Assembly: GCF_963259705.1 (NCBI RefSeq)
Contig: NC_081844.1
Coordinates: 29,900,294 to 29,964,293 of the forward strand
Direction: 5' to 3'
DNA from: Myotis daubentonii
Lineage: Eukaryota; Chordata; Mammalia; Chiroptera; Vespertilionidae
Length of the DNA stretch: 64,000 nucleotides
Shown here: in pieces, positions 1 through 12,807 of the stretch
Numbering within the stretch: position 1 is the first letter of the stretch
Layout: each line of letters opens with the position of its first letter
Made by a program: the position numbers and the translations under genes
The notes under the pieces: model-generated
The model's database searches: none
The model's input: only the letters and a program-made list of their open reading frames with translations
Told to the model about the DNA's origin: nothing

Positions 1-250
1 CGGGGAGCCGCGGCGCTCCCTCCGGCTCCGTCCTGTGGGTTTTTTCTCTCTGCTGCGCTCGGAGAGTTGGGTTTCCTAGTGGCTATTTCAAGGGTCCCCC
101 GGGCCGAGCTGACCCTGCCATTAGGGCGGCGACGGGGGTGGTTCATCGTTTTAATTTTAACCTCCGGGTTGCCCCGCAGGAATGAGGGACAAGGGCAGGA
201 TGCCGCGCAGGAGTCCCGGGCTGCGCTCCCCCGTAGACCTCAAGCCTGCG
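1..250 (+). promoter_or_regulatory. RFX2: Downstream edge of a CpG island, probable RFX2 promoter / exon 1 region
   Basis: The first 250 bases are GC-rich with many CpG dinucleotides, unlike the AT-rich, CpG-poor DNA that follows. RFX2 in other mammals begins with a non-coding exon in a CpG island followed by a very long first intron, and the first coding exon lies 45 kb downstream on the same strand. I infer that the window opens at the 3' edge of that island. No splice donor can be assigned with confidence (a GTGGGT at about 37 is possible), so exon 1 may end here or lie upstream of base 1. The open frame at 67-261 has no recognisable product. Confidence 0.5.
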
Positions 251-1746
251 TCTCCGTGTGATGCCTTCCTCTAATTATTTCCTTGTTTTGTGCAATAGTC
301 AGTGCAGACTCTCATGAGTGCCCCCCCCCGCCCCCATCAGCTTTATCTTTGCAAATCCAAAATATCAAACCTATGCAAGGCTCTCAGTTCTGACTTCCCC
401 AACAAAATAACCATAATAATGACATAAAACATTAACAACAGTTTTTTTTATGACTGCACATATTGTCAATATGTTTTCATCTTTTTGCTTCATGCCCTGC
501 AATGTTCTTTATTTGCTCATATAAAGACCCTTACCCTCTGTCCTGGGGAGTAGGGGGGGGGGTGTTACCCACTCAAGTTTAAAGATTTGAACTGACTCTA
601 AAATAACCTTAGAAATGGCTACTCACCTGCTCTGAGCAGAGAAATGAGTGTGTGGAAAGCCCTCCCCAGAAAAGGGAGTTAATTTTCATAATGACCAGCG
701 AGCGCTTCTTCTCCCACAGGCTTGATGAAGTATGGGAGGGGACTTGGTAGTTTTTATTAAAAAGGCTTACCAAAAATATGACGGAAACGATAATCAGTCC
801 TGTGATCCTGTGATATTCCAACCAGTTTGGGTCAGGAGTGAGTTCAGAAATGCTTTGCCCCCAGTAAAAGCTAAACTGAATTATTTAGCCCTTTAGGTAC
901 GTTTATGCCTTCTTCCAGATAAACCGTCAAACGCTCAAAAGGGGAATCAGGAGGACGGGGCAGAGTTATTAATTACCCCCAATTAGCAGAACAAGTCCTT
1001 TGAAATTCAGATGTTATTTGCTTTCTGGGTGAAGGGCACGTATTACCTTAATATTCATCTATTAACTACATTTATCACAGGAGCACTGCTGGCATGAGCC
1101 ATGCACCAGAAATGGAGATGCTTCGAAATTGTTTATCTGGCTCTTTTTATTCCTTAGATCAAAATTATAGTTTCAGATTGGAGTTATAAAATTAATATTG
1201 ATCAATATTTAATTAATTTAATTTTAATCATAATTGAGTCAAAAGTTTGGATGTTATTGTGGGGTTTTTATAGTCATGTGTGGTTGTTTTGTCATAAAAT
1301 TGCAGGGACTAAAGGAGTCATATCTTATAATATATTTGGGTCTTTTTAATTAACTGCAGGTTGACCAATAACTTAAATAATATGCTCCCCTTATACACAT
1401 CTACTTGTTTGTAAAATGTGAAACTATTTAAAAAGTAAGTTCTCAGAGAAACTGTCTTGCTTGTGGGAACCCTCATGAACTAACACTAGTATAAGTTCTG
1501 ACCTAGTATCAGAAGCTCCACCCATGACACATCCAGCACATACACTCACATATCTACATGGAACTGTATGCAGATTCCCACTAAATAGAGGAGATAAGAA
1601 CCATCAATAACTTTTTGTCAGTTCAGGTCAGATTTGTTGCCAAGTGAGTCCGTGCCAAATGAGCAGAAATTTCCTGTTTTCAGAGCTTTTTGGATTTTGG
1701 CATTATTATAAGGGAATGTGGACTTGAATATAAAAAAGGGTCTTTT
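251..1746. other. Intron sequence, AT-rich, mostly unrecognised
   Basis: Contains short homopolymer runs (C at 322-330, G at 552-560) and an AT-rich block with several TTAATT and TAATTA motifs at about 1140-1390. No repeat family or gene was recognised. Confidence 0.6.
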
Positions 1747-1927
1747 GCCCTGGCCAGTGTGGCTCAGTTGGTTGGAGCCTCATCCCATGCACCAAAAGGT
1801 GGTGGGTTTGATTCCTGGTTTCGGATTTAGTCTTTGGTCTGGGCACGTATAAGGAGGTATTTCACGGCAATGTTCTCCCCTCACCCTTCTCTTTCTCTTT
1901 TTCTTCCTCTGAAATCATTTTTTTAAA
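1747..1927 (+). repeat. Ves-like SINE (diverged)
   Basis: Begins CCCTGGCCAGTGTGGCTCAG, a tRNA-derived SINE head with recognisable A-box, followed by a diverged B-box and a pyrimidine-rich tail ending in a T/A stretch. Confidence 0.8.
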
Positions 1928-2596
1928 GGGCGTTTTCTAGAATGTAAATGACAATTAGCTCCACCACAACGCCATGTTTTCTTAGACACATGCCTGACAC
2001 TGAGTGTGTACTTATTTTGTCCAATGAATGAATGGAATATGCATTGGGAATTAGAGAGAAAACTGATAACTACCTATATGCTTTTTGTAAACCCCAAGGT
2101 CAGCAAACTAATTCTTAAAGGAAAAATAAAAGTGGGAGAACTTGAGTAGAGGAAGACACAGAATCAAGTAGTAGGATGTGAGATAAGGAGTGGGTGAGTC
2201 TGGGGGAATTCGTGCCGGGGAAGCTCAGACTAAGATGATGAATGCAGAGATAGGCTTCTAAGAGCTTCCTAGCAGAAAAGTCTGGACAGCTGCCTGTAGA
2301 CACATCCAGATGATTCTGACAGGCAATTCAAACATGAGGTGGCCAAACAGAGCTCAAGATAGTCCCCCCAGTTCTGCTCCTCCCAGGCTGTGGCCTCCAT
2401 AAGTATCTACTGGCTGCTCTCAGCTGCTAAGGCCAAAACCTTGAGTCATCAGCAAAATTGCCCAGTCCACCTTCATGGGGACCTAGAATCTAACTATGAC
2501 TGGCCACTTCCACTGCCCACCCCTGTTCCAAGCCACCATCACCTGTTGCCAGATGATTTTAGCCTCTTAACCTGGAAGAGGGAGGGGTGACATTGT

Positions 2597-3355
2597 GTCT
2601 TGTTGTGTATTCCTCAGTTCCCATTTTACTTAGAGCAAAAGCCAAAGTTCTCCCTCCATCCCAGGCCCCACCCCCACCCTGCTGCCCACCCCAATATATC
2701 TTTTTTAAAAACCCTCATCCAGAGATATGTTTATTGATTTTTTTTGGGGGGGGGCGGGGTTGGAGAGAGGCAAAGAGACAGAGAAACATCCATCAGTTGC
2801 CTCTTATGGGCACCCCTACTAGGGATTGAACCCACAAGCTAGGTATGTGCCCTGACTAAGAATCAAACTCACAACCTTTTGGTGTGTGGGACGATTCTCC
2901 AAGCAACTGAGCCACACCAGCCAGGGCACCTCAATATCTCTTTGGCCTAATCTCCAACCATGATCCCCTGTGCTCACTCCACTTCTTACCGGCCTCCCAG
3001 AAGTTCCTCAAACCCACTGCCCAGAAAGTTATTGGCCCAAATAATGGGGGGTTGGGAGAAGCTGCTCCCTCATTGTCTTGAGGCCTTTTCAAACATGTCA
3101 CCTTCCCACTTGAATGTGATGTACTCTTAGCCTCCTTCCCTGCTTTCTTGGCCTCCTTAGCATTATCACTGTCTGTCTAACACGCTGTATATTAGGCATA
3201 TTGATTTTATTATTATTATCTCCTCGTGGAATGTCAGCTCCATTAGGGAAAGAAGCTCTGTGTTTTATGAACTTCTGTGCTCCTGGGGCTGAGAATAATT
3301 CTGGCACTAAGTCAGCCCTCGATAAATATTTGTTAAATGAATAAATGGTTTCCTG
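2597..3355 (+). repeat. L2 LINE 3' region with MIR-like tail, split by a Ves SINE
   Basis: The pieces on both sides of the SINE at 2726-2929 resemble the L2 3' end. They finish with the shared L2/MIR ending, an AATAAATATTTGTTAAATGAAT-type tail at 3320-3345. It is ancient and diverged. Confidence 0.6.
2726..2929 (-). repeat. Ves SINE
   Basis: Minus-oriented copy: the T-rich tail and G-run are at the left and the head (GCCCTGGCTGGTGTGGCTCAG on the minus strand) ends near 2929. It is inserted in an L2 remnant. Confidence 0.85.
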
Positions 3356-4348
3356 CACAGGTATGGGAAAGCATATGTAGAAGTTAAGGGTTGTTCCTTA
3401 TCTGATACATACAGCCATCTATGAGACTCAGTGCAGCTCAGACCAGATGAACAGGGCAGAGGGAAGAGAAAAGGAAAAACTGCAGGTTGGATGTAGAACA
3501 TATTGCAGAGGTGGGCTTTGGGGCCTGGCAGAAGGGTTAAAGTGTGGCACCTTCGTTTATCAGCTCTCTGACTCCAGGTAAGATTTGGCATCTGTGAAAT
3601 AGATAATAGTAGCTTTATGGTTGCTTTATTAGAAATATCTATAAACTTCTTAGTACAGGGCCTGGCACATAATAGGCACTCAACAAAGAGTTATTATTAT
3701 TATTATTATTGGGATAAATAGAAGTGGCCTGAGATTATTTTTTATTTTGGTTTCCTGCCTGTACCAAATGCTGAGTAGACAATGAGTGAACATGTCTTGC
3801 TTCATTGAGTGGGCAAGCCTTACGCTGCCTGTTTTAGGTTGGGAAATGCCCTTCCATTAGTGTGGAAATTCATTGGTTTAAATATGTCACTCTGCAAATG
3901 TAAGTTCTCTGCAATCATGAAACACCAACTAGTCACTCACAGTCCCACATCTTGGTTGTGGTTTAGATCCTTCTGAAATTACATCCCAAACATCACACGC
4001 TTGGAGTGGGTTTTGTGGAGTGACCATCCCCTATAGGCAGAACATAGAGATGAGTACATTTAAACACTGGTTTCCCTTCTCTGTTATCACTGGCTCTTTA
4101 ATGCCACTGGTAGAAGTCTGGAATCAGCCACTTGGAGGTGAGACCTGGTCTTCTTGCCAGGACTTGAGTTAAGCCCTCAGGGGCAGACGGCCTTGGCCTT
4201 GCTCCTTGCTGCAGCTCACTTCTTTTTACCTGAAATGCATTCCTGTTTTATGATACATAGGTTTTGTATGTTTTATGCTCTGGTAACTCCTTATTTTTCA
4301 ATTTGTGACTGCTATGACTTTCTGAAAAATACAGTTAACTTCCCAAAT
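3356..4348. other. Intron sequence with an old MIR/L2 tail
   Basis: A short GCCTGGCACATAATAGGCACTC block at 3660-3681, typical of MIR/L2 ends, is followed by a TTA microsatellite at 3691-3710. The remainder is unrecognised. Confidence 0.55.
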
Positions 4349-4357
4349 CTGTTAGGT

Positions 4358-4592
4358 CAGTGATGGCGAACCTGTGACACCCGTGTCAGAGGTGACATGC
4401 AAACTCATTTTTTTGGTTGATTTTTCTTTGTTAAATGGCATTTAAATATATAAAACAAATATCAAAAATATAAGTCTTTGTTTTACTATGGTTGCAAATA
4501 TCAAAAAATTTCTATATGTGACACGGCACCAGAGTTAAGTTAGGGTTTTTCAAAATGCTGTCACGCTGAGCTCAAAAGGTTCGCCATCACTG
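4358..4592 (+). mobile_element. Non-autonomous hAT element, copy A
   Basis: The element starts CAGTGATGGCGAACC and ends with the inverse GGTTCGCCATCACTG, with AT-rich filler and no coding capacity. The flanks CTGTTAGGT and CTGTAGGT look like an 8-bp target duplication changed by one base. Three further copies of the same family occur at 16448, 37402 and 42557. Confidence 0.9.
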
Positions 4593-4600
4593 CTGTAGGT

Positions 4601-4796
4601 GATACATACAGCAAGTGGATTTCAGATACTGTGAATCAAATTACAGCTGCAATAGTCCATGTTTAAAAAATATATGTAAAGCCATTAACAATATGTAGAA
4701 CTTACATGTAATGGCCTAACAAAGCGATTGTCATTTACCATGGAATGAAGTCCAGATATGTAAGCCTATTTCTACTAAGATATTTGCAGTTATTTT

Positions 4797-4833
<37 letters not shown>

Positions 4834-5544
4834 GTAAGTTAGTTTAAGAACTGGACTACTGGTGTCCAGGGAAACTCTTCAGGAGGTGACAGTTGAGCTG
4901 AGACTGAATGGTGACCAGGAGTGGCCCTGTGGACTTCAGAGGGAAGAGCTTTCCGGGGGGGGGGGGGGGGGGGGCGGCGCGGCAGCAAGTGTAAAGGTCC
5001 TGGGGCAAGAGGAATGAGCTGGGCCTGGTCAAGGCAGAGAAAGGCAGCTGTGTGTCTGATGCCTGGGGAGCAAAAGGAGGAGAGGGTCCCAGAAGCCATG
5101 GGGAAGAGTCTGGATGCTATTCTAAGTATGATTTAGATTGTTGGTAAATTTCTCCTCTGCCTGTAATTGTCAGATCTGTGGTGTCTAGTCCTTTGTTGGA
5201 AGACCTGCTTTCTAAGTCTCTGACATTTGTCATTCATCCATTCATTCGTTCATTGTTCTCTCAGTCGATTATCGTCCTATGAGGTTATGAAGATCAAATA
5301 CCAACTAGGAAAGGAAACCAGCTTCAAAAAGGGACTGTGCTGGATATGTGCCCTGACTAGGAATTGGTGTCTCTGTATGGCACAGTGAGTGAGTGCACAG
5401 AGGAGGGGCCAAGAGAGGTGTCCAGGAGATGGATTTAAGCTGATTCTGGGTACTGATGTCCTGCAGGCTGTCAGTAACTAGAGTAGTGGCATGGCTGTTT
5501 TCAGCAAGTTGAATGCAGGATACAAGGATGATTAGGAGGACAGC
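4601..5544. repeat. Intron sequence with GT and poly-G microsatellites
   Basis: A GT dinucleotide run lies at about 4799-4830 and a run of about 19 G at 4956-4974. The remainder, including an ATTCATTC-rich patch near 5230-5250, is not assigned to any family. Confidence 0.6.
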
Positions 5545-5738
5545 AAGTGTCAGCCAACTGCAGCCTGTTTTTGTAAGTAAAGTATTATTGGCACACAGCC
5601 ACACCCATTCATTTACCTACCATCTCTGGCAGCTTTGGAATGGCAATGGCAGCATTGAATATTTGTGACAGAGATAGAATGTGGATCGCAAACCCTATTT
5701 ACTGTTTGGGCCTTTGCAGGAAACATTTGCGACCCCCA
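5545..5738 (-). repeat. Old non-autonomous hAT-like remnant
   Basis: Reads like a common mammalian element with a GTCAGCCAACTG head and a central TATTGGCACACAGCCACACCCATTC block. The same family recurs at 12540, 16262, 42893 and 48160. The precise family is not fixed, and the orientation is tentative. Confidence 0.45.
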
Positions 5739-5829
5739 GCTACACAAATGGAATTTATCTCTCTGGTGCTGGGCTGAGATGTGTGTGTGGAAGCAGCTTT
5801 ATGATCAGGCATGATTTTTGTAGATGCAT

Positions 5830-6330
5830 CAGAAATCTTAAAGTCTGGAGGTTGGCAGTGGAAGAGATTAATGTTGCCATAGTCCAAGCGAAGGGTGACA
5901 GGGCCTGCCTGACAGCTCCAGCTGCAGGGGTACTGGGGAAGACAGAATTGTGGGGTTTTCTGGGACCTGGTGACTTGCTGTGGGACAGGAGACAGGAGGA
6001 CCCCAGAGTAATTCCCAGATGTCTGACTTTGGGGATCAGGTGGAACATGTTGCTTCAGTGAGTGAGGGACCACAGGAGAAGCTGCTTTTGGGTGGGGGTG
6101 GGGGCATTCAGGAGTTCAGTCACGGGCTTGCCCAGCTTGAGATGTCTGTGGGACACTTAAGTGAGGCCCTTTTCCAGTATGCACTGCTGGATTTCAGGGT
6201 CTGGAGCTGAGGGGGACAGTCCAGGCCGGAGGTCAGGATCTAGGAGCTGTCAGCGTACAATTGGTCATTTCAGTCATGAAAACAGATGAGATCACCCAGG
6301 GAGAGGGTGGAGAGGGAGCATAGAGGGCTA
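5830..6330. repeat. Old interspersed repeat of uncertain family
   Basis: Phrases such as GACATGTCTG-like blocks, 'ggtctggagctgag' and 'gatgagatcacccagggaga' recur widely in mammalian genomes. I recognise it as repetitive but cannot name the family. The three overlapping open frames here are accidental. Confidence 0.4.
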
Positions 6331-6387
6331 GAGCACAGCCTTCAAGGAGCAGGAAACCAATTAAGAATCAGAGGAAAGTGAGTTTTT

Positions 6388-6895
6388 TAAACTGTGGCAA
6401 GACATGAAATTTTGAAACATTAAAATTTACTATTTTAACCATTTTAAGTGTGTAATTCAGTGGCATTAAGTACATTCACATTGTTGTGCAACCATCACCA
6501 TCATCCTGCTCCAGAGCTTCCTCATCTTCCCAAACTGAAACCGAAACTCTGTCCCCGTTTCAACGCCAATTCCCTGTTCCCCTCCCCCAACCCCTGGCTC
6601 CCATCATCTACTTTGTTTCTATGGATTTGACTTCTCTTCTCTAGGGACCTCATATGAGTGGAACCCTACAGTATTTGTACTTTTGCGTCTGGCTAATTCA
6701 CCAAGTATAATGCTCTGAAGTTTCATCCTTGTAGCATGTCAGAATTTCCTTCTTTTTCAAGGTTAAATAATATTCCATTGTCTGGGTGGTCCACATTGTG
6801 TTTATCCACTCATCCGTCTGTCCATGGACACTTGGGTTGTTCTCACCCTTTGGCCATTGTGTATAATGCTGGGCAGAAGAGGTATTGAAGAGATT
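6388..6895 (-). repeat. Antisense L1 fragment (3' end of ORF2 and 3' UTR)
   Basis: Contains the complement of the L1 3' region. The minus strand translates in part to the L1 ORF2 C-terminal motif MEYYLTLKKKEI at about 6750-6780. It is old and interrupted. Confidence 0.8.
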
Positions 6896-8486
6896 CTTAG
6901 ATGGAAGGAGTAATTGGAAATGGACTGTGCAGGCAAAGGGAGAGTAACTCAAGGACTGAACACCAGGAAGCATGAGGACTGATGGAGACCAGAATGCTTA
7001 GACTGGGACCAGTCCCCACAGAAGGCAGACGGCTTGACTCATGAGCGCCTGTTTCCCTGGAAATGTGTTGAAATCATCCGAATGATATAGAAGTCCATTC
7101 CTAAAGTCATAATAGCACTTAATTATGCTTACATTTTAAAAATAGGAATTGTTTATCTTTTAGAAACAGTGCCATGTTTCTAGGATATGTTTCTGTCCAA
7201 AAGGTGATCCGTGGGGTAAGGCCTTGGAAGCAGTTTCCAAAAAAATTACCAGCCCACAAGTAGGTTCCAGCTCCACCCTGGCCAGGGAGAACCCAAAGAA
7301 AACACACAGCGCTTTCCCACCTCTGCTGTTCTCCTCAGAATATGTACAGGCAGATGCAGCCTGCTTTGAGAAAAAATAAATTTGAAATTCCAGACCCACA
7401 GAAAATAGCTTAAAGGATATGTTCTGCTTTTTCAAAGAAGTCTTCATTTTCTAGAAGAATTCACTTATGAGGGACTTCTTTATGTGAGGAGCTCTCTTGG
7501 CCCTCCGTCCATTCAGCAAATATTTGTGAGCCCCAAATCTCAAGCATCTTATAATTAGTTAAATACTTTAAGCGTTTTAATATAACATCATGTGGCAAGT
7601 TAAGAGGGGAGAAGATGCTAGAGAATTTTATAATTGTTAGCAACCATTGGCCACTGACATTCAGATCCAAAGTTAAAGTATAAACTGGATATATTATTTT
7701 AGGAGCTTGCTAATTGTGTAAATCATGGTATGGTTGTACAGCCAACTCTTAAAATGACAACTGAGAGTAAATAGAAAGTATTTCTGGAAGCCCTGTGTGA
7801 CTCAGTTAATTGCTGACCTTAGGTCACAACTGAGTGTGTATTTGTCAGCTGGGCTCTAATCGCTGGGAGTCCAGTGCAAGGGAAAGGTTCAGCAGTTAGT
7901 GGCTATTTTAGATGGTGGAGTTAGAAGTGGCGATAGAGCAACAAGGTGGTGCCCCCACTAGAATTCTGGTTGGAAGCTTCTCTCCCCTTTGTGGGGTCTG
8001 TATAGCCTAACTTCTGTCTCTCTCATAGCTCCAGTGGTGACTGGAGTCCTTTGTCCTACTTGCTACAAGGGGCCCAGCCCTCTTCTCCTGTCCCAGGAGC
8101 ACTTTTTCATCAGCCTTCAGTTCACCACATCACTTCGTATCCTTCAGACCTGGGTTACCTCTTTATCTCCTCCTGCCTCAGTTCTCCTGGGCTACGTCAG
8201 GAGGGAAGGATAGGCAATTCCCCTTTGTCATAACCATATCCTACTTATCTTGGTTCAAGGCTTGTCTCCATTCAGCCCTATTTCCATTTTCATTGCCTTG
8301 TCTTTCACTATTTCTCCGAATGGGCTTGCCATCCCTTAAACAGGTCTTATACTTTTGTCTCCCCTCTCTCTGGAATGTCATTGCTACTGATGACAATCTT
8401 ACTCTTCTCTGAAGACCCTTGTCCAATGCTCTCTCACCATGGAGACTTGAGATTTTAATTGCTGAGCTGAATGGGAAAATGTCAGA
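6896..8486. other. Intron sequence, possible L2 remnant at 8040-8415
   Basis: No gene is seen. The pyrimidine-rich part from 8040 to 8415 resembles the L2 3' region (tgtctcccctctctctggaatg), with low certainty. The remainder is unrecognised. Confidence 0.4.
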
Positions 8487-8722
8487 CTAGGGCGGAGCTT
8501 TTCCTCCTCAGCACTGTTGACAACTCTTTGGGGCTGGACCATTCCTGGTGGAGGGTGGGAGGTCATCTTGAGCACTGTAGGTGTTGAGCGGCATCCCAGG
8601 CCTCCATCGGCCAGAGCACCCACCTACTCCCAAGTTGTAACATAACCATGTCTCCCAAGTTGTAACATAACCATGTCTCCAAGCATGACCAAGTGTCCCC
8701 TCGATGACAGAATCATCTCCTA
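8487..8722 (-). repeat. MER5A-like hAT-Charlie remnant with an internal tandem duplication
   Basis: The antisense of the familiar MER5 sequence (TCAGCACTGTTGACA head, ggggctgga block). A 25-bp segment at 8629-8653 is repeated exactly at 8654-8678. Confidence 0.65.
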
Positions 8723-8974
8723 GTTAGGGACCACAGAACTAATCTGCCAGAAGCAGCAGTGACTCCTAAAGTGACACAGCCTGTAGATTTAGCATCCAAG
8801 GCTACTTGGACATGTTGTGATTTATGTGTCTTATTTCCTGTTCTCAGTTGTATACTTCTGGGGGACAGGGACAGCTGGGACTTTCCATAGGACTTCATAT
8901 TTAATACATGAGTGAATAAAACACTTGAGCCAGAGTGCTCTTCAGAGGGCATGACCTACAGCAAGTAATGGTAG

Positions 8975-9560
8975 CCTTTTGTGGTTTTTAGTATGTTCAC
9001 AAAGTTATACAAGCATCCCCACTATCTAGTTCCAGAATATTTTCATCACCCCAAAAGAAGCTCCATCCCCTTAGCATTCACCCTCATCCCCCTCCCGATC
9101 CCCTGACAACCACTAACCCACTGCCTGTCTCTGGGGACGTGCCTGTTAAATGGAATCACACATTCTGGCTTCTCTCACTGAGATGTTTTCAAGGTCTGTC
9201 CATATTGTAGCAAGTGTCAGTGCTTCACTCCTTTTCATAATTTTCTATTTTTCTTTTGCAAAAAAGGGATCATATTCTGCCCATTGCCCTGCAACTTGCT
9301 CTTTCCATCTAGTATTTAGTCCATATCTTTCCTTATTACTATTCATATGTCCATCTCATTCTCTCCAAATAACTGCATGAGATTCCACTGCGCAGCTGTG
9401 GCTAAGGTATTGAATTAGCCTCTTATTGAGGGGCATTGAGCTCATCCTTTTTCACTTTACCAGTGACGCTGCAGTAAACAACCTTGTCCAAACATCTCTG
9501 TGCACATGTATGTATGAGGTGTCAGCAAGTTCCCGGAGGAAATTGCTGGGTCCAGGGGAC
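8975..9560 (-). repeat. Antisense L1 fragment
   Basis: The complement of the L1 ORF2 3' end and 3' UTR, recognisable from blocks such as 'ttttcatcaccccaaaagaa', 'aaatggaatcaca' and 'aaggtctgtccatattgtag'. Confidence 0.75.
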
Positions 9561-11019
9561 TTCCTTTCCCTGCATTAGCTTTCTCTCATCACATTCACAC
9601 TCCATTTCTGTAGTGAAGGCCACTGTCCATTCGTGTCCTTGCCCGCACCTACACCATCTCCAGCATGACTAGCCGGCATCACCTCCTCCAGTTCCTACCC
9701 ACACCATGGGGCTGTCACAATATGCCTGTCCTTTACCCTTAACTCCCAGTCCCATTCATAAAATAGTGGGTGACAGACCTTTGACAACCTGGTGAAAACG
9801 TGCATCCTCCCCTTAGGAAAGTGCACGATGAATGTGTACTTCTGCCTGCGATCAGAACCTCTCCCTAGACCAGTCCCTACTTTCTAGTCAATTCCGCTCT
9901 GTCCATTTCACAGCCTTCGTGTGCCAGACTCAGCCCCAGTCTGTCACCAGAGCTGTGCCCATGCCTGTGTGTACCTCTGGGGGAGGCCCTGCCTGGGAGC
10001 TGGTTTGTGCCCATACAAGTTCATGCTTGTTGCCTTGACTCTGAGCCGATTCTCACATAGCAACAGCATTTCCCCTCCCCTTTGAATTCCCCATTGATAT
10101 ATGGCTTTCAGCTCTTTGCTACCTTGATACTCCACCAAAGCATTCATTCTGCTGCCTTCCCAGCAGAAACCTGACCTAGCAGTCGGGCATGCAACCTCTG
10201 GGCCACTCTCCATCCATAATCTGCCGAATTGGGTCACTGTCCTCCATATGCCAGCAAAGGGACCCAAGCTCCTGTTGTAGTGTCTGCTGCTGCTGTTGAA
10301 CTTTCTTTCTTGTGTAGGTGACTTCTTCTTATAGTGAAGACCGTTTCTGTCTGCAAATAATTGAAAACCAGAATTCTGATGCCCTAATTGTAGATGAAGT
10401 CATACATCCTTAATGCGAGCTTTTCTTCCACTTTAAATTTAATGGAAAAAAATTTAAATAAGGATATTTTTCTTTTTAACATTTTTTGAGACTTCTGAGA
10501 CACTAACCTAATCTGGTTTTTCTTTTTTAGTTTTCATGAATATAGAATCTTCTAGAAACTATCTGCTCCTTTATTCTCCAATGATGATGTTCTCTTAGGG
10601 CTTTTAATTCTTTGATTCCTGAACTGAGACATATTCTGGTTTCAAATTCCTGAGGGTGAAGTGCCTACTCTAGCTGTTCATTCTTCATTCATTGCTCCCC
10701 CCTGTTGGTTCTCTTTACAGGACACGTCTAACCAAATGTTTTGGCATTTTTTTACATACCACCGCCACCACCACTGTCACTGGAGGTTTTCAAATAGAAA
10801 GTCTCACTAGGATAGTGTTGGGGGTGTTTTGTTTGTAAACAAAGTTTATTTCTGAAAACTTAAAAAATGTTGACCAAGTTCTCAGGCCTAACTTTCTCAT
10901 CATTTCAAATCAACATCATATTTCAGTTCTTCTTAGGTAAAGAATATAGGGACCATTTTAGGTTATATATCATCTATTTTTATTCTTGTCTGGCATTTGT
11001 CAATACTTTCTGAGTCTTT
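9561..11019. other. Intron sequence, nothing recognised
   Basis: No gene or clear repeat was identified. The open frame on the minus strand at 9944-10267 resembles no known protein. Confidence 0.5.
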
Positions 11020-11129
11020 TTTTAATTGAAATAAAATTCACATTACATAGAATTCACAATTTTTTAATGCTATGCACACTTCTTTTTTTAATGTTCTTAT
11101 TGATTTTTAGGGAGAGAAGAAGGGAAAGG

Positions 11130-11167
<38 letters not shown>

Positions 11168-12130
11168 AACATCAATGATGAGAATCATCAATCAGCTGTC
11201 TCCTATATGCCCCCTACAGGGGAGTGAACCCGCCATCTGGGCATGTGTCCTGATCGGTAATGGAACCAGTGACATCTTGGTTCATGGGTCGATGCTCAAC
11301 CACTGAGCCACACCAGCTGGGCAAAAATTCACAATTTTAAAATATAATTCAGTGGTTTTTATGATATTCAAAATACTATGCAACCATCATCATTATCTTA
11401 TTCTAGAACATTTCCATCACCCCTAAACAAACCCTGTGCCCAGTAGTAGTCACTCCCAATCCCCTTCCCTAACAACCATTCATCCACTTTCTTGGATTTG
11501 CCTGTTCTGGATATTTCCTATAAATGCTATCATATAATATGTGGCTCCTTTTGTGACTGGCTTCTTCCACGAAGCATAATGTGTTGAAGTTCACCCATGT
11601 TGTAATGAGTGTGCTTCCTTCCCTTTTTTGGCTGAAAAATATTCCAATGTGGATGGACCACACTTGTTTATCCATTTATTTGTGATGGACATTTGAGTTG
11701 TTTCTTTTTGGCTGTTGTGAATAATGCTGCTATGAACATTTGTGGACAAGTTGTTACATGAGCATAGGTTTTCATTTTTCTTGGGTAGTAAATACCTAGA
11801 AGTGGAATTGCCAGGTCATATGGTAACTCCATGTTTAACTTCTTGAGGAACTGCCAAATGTTTTCCACAGCAGCTGCCCATTTTTCTTTCCCACTAGCCG
11901 TGTAGGTGGGTTCCAGTTTCTCCACATCCTCACCAACACTTGTTATTCTCCCTTGTTTTTATTATAGCCAACCTACTAGGTGTGAAGTAATATCTTGTTG
12001 TGGTTTTTTATTTCATTTTCCAAACAACTAATAATGTTGAGCATCTCTACATATGCTTATTAGTGTTTGTACATCTTCTTTGGAGAACTGTCTATCCAAA
12101 GGTGACATCTTTTACAATATTTTTGCATCC
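11020..12130 (-). repeat. Antisense L1 fragment split by a Ves SINE
   Basis: The L1 3' region reads continuously from 11020-11063 to 11326-12130. The minus-strand frame 11668-11925 carries the ORF2-like stretch LPYDLAIPLLGIY, characteristic of L1 ORF2. Confidence 0.85.
11064..11325 (-). repeat. Ves SINE with target duplication and GATA microsatellite
   Basis: Minus-oriented copy inserted in the L1. The 13-bp AATTCACAATTTT is present on both sides (11051-11063 and 11326-11338). A GATA tetranucleotide run lies at about 11134-11166 within its pyrimidine-rich end. Confidence 0.85.
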
Positions 12131-12539
12131 ACAAGTTTCTCTTTCTCTGTGAAATGCCCAAAAACCCTAAATCATAAAGGGGCAAGACACACACATCCGA
12201 GCGCAGTGGCGGAGGGAAGGGAGGGTGAGAACTGACAAGACATGAGGGCTGTCTTCTCTCCCTTGTACCATGGCTCCTAACTCTGGCCCGTGGACACCCC
12301 CATTTACAGATACTTCGTGAAATCCTGCATTTTCGGGTTTTGCTTTTTGGAACTTTCTGGGATTTTTTTTTCTTTTTGGAATATTTTTTATCCAAAGTTG
12401 GTTGAATCTGGAAATGCAAAACTAGTGGATACAGAGGGCCGGCTGTGATTATATGGGCTCTTTGATATCCATTTATTTATCCTGAATTATTTTAGGCTCT
12501 CTTTTAGAGACATATGAGTCTAACTGTCTGAGTCTAGTA
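12131..12539. other. Intron sequence, nothing recognised
   Basis: No gene or definite repeat is seen. The minus-strand open frame 12060-12419 crosses the L1 edge and has no recognisable product. Confidence 0.5.
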
Positions 12540-12800
12540 CAGGGTCAGCAGTCCATGGGCTAAGTCAAACCAACCGCTTGATTTTGTACAGCTAAGAGTT
12601 AAGACTGGCTTTTTACATTTTTACATGATTTTTAAATGGAACACATGAAATTACGTGAAATTCGGAGTCTATCAATAAAGTTCTATTGGCACCTGTCAAC
12701 GTTCATTCATGTACATATTGTCTATGGTGGCTGGTACCCTATGACAGAGGAGTTGAGTAGTCTCAACAGAGATCACCTGACTCATAAAGCTTACAATAAT
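12540..12800 (+). repeat. Old hAT-like remnant
   Basis: Starts 'gtacagggtcagcagtcc' and includes 'aataaagttctattggcacc', matching the family also seen at 5545, 16262, 42893 and 48160. Confidence 0.45.
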
Positions 12801-12807
12801 TGCTGTT

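Noticed and set aside
6481..6491. GTTGTGCAACC as an X-box
   Set aside because: It is a standard word of L1 3' sequence (also at 59743) and lacks the consensus half-sites.
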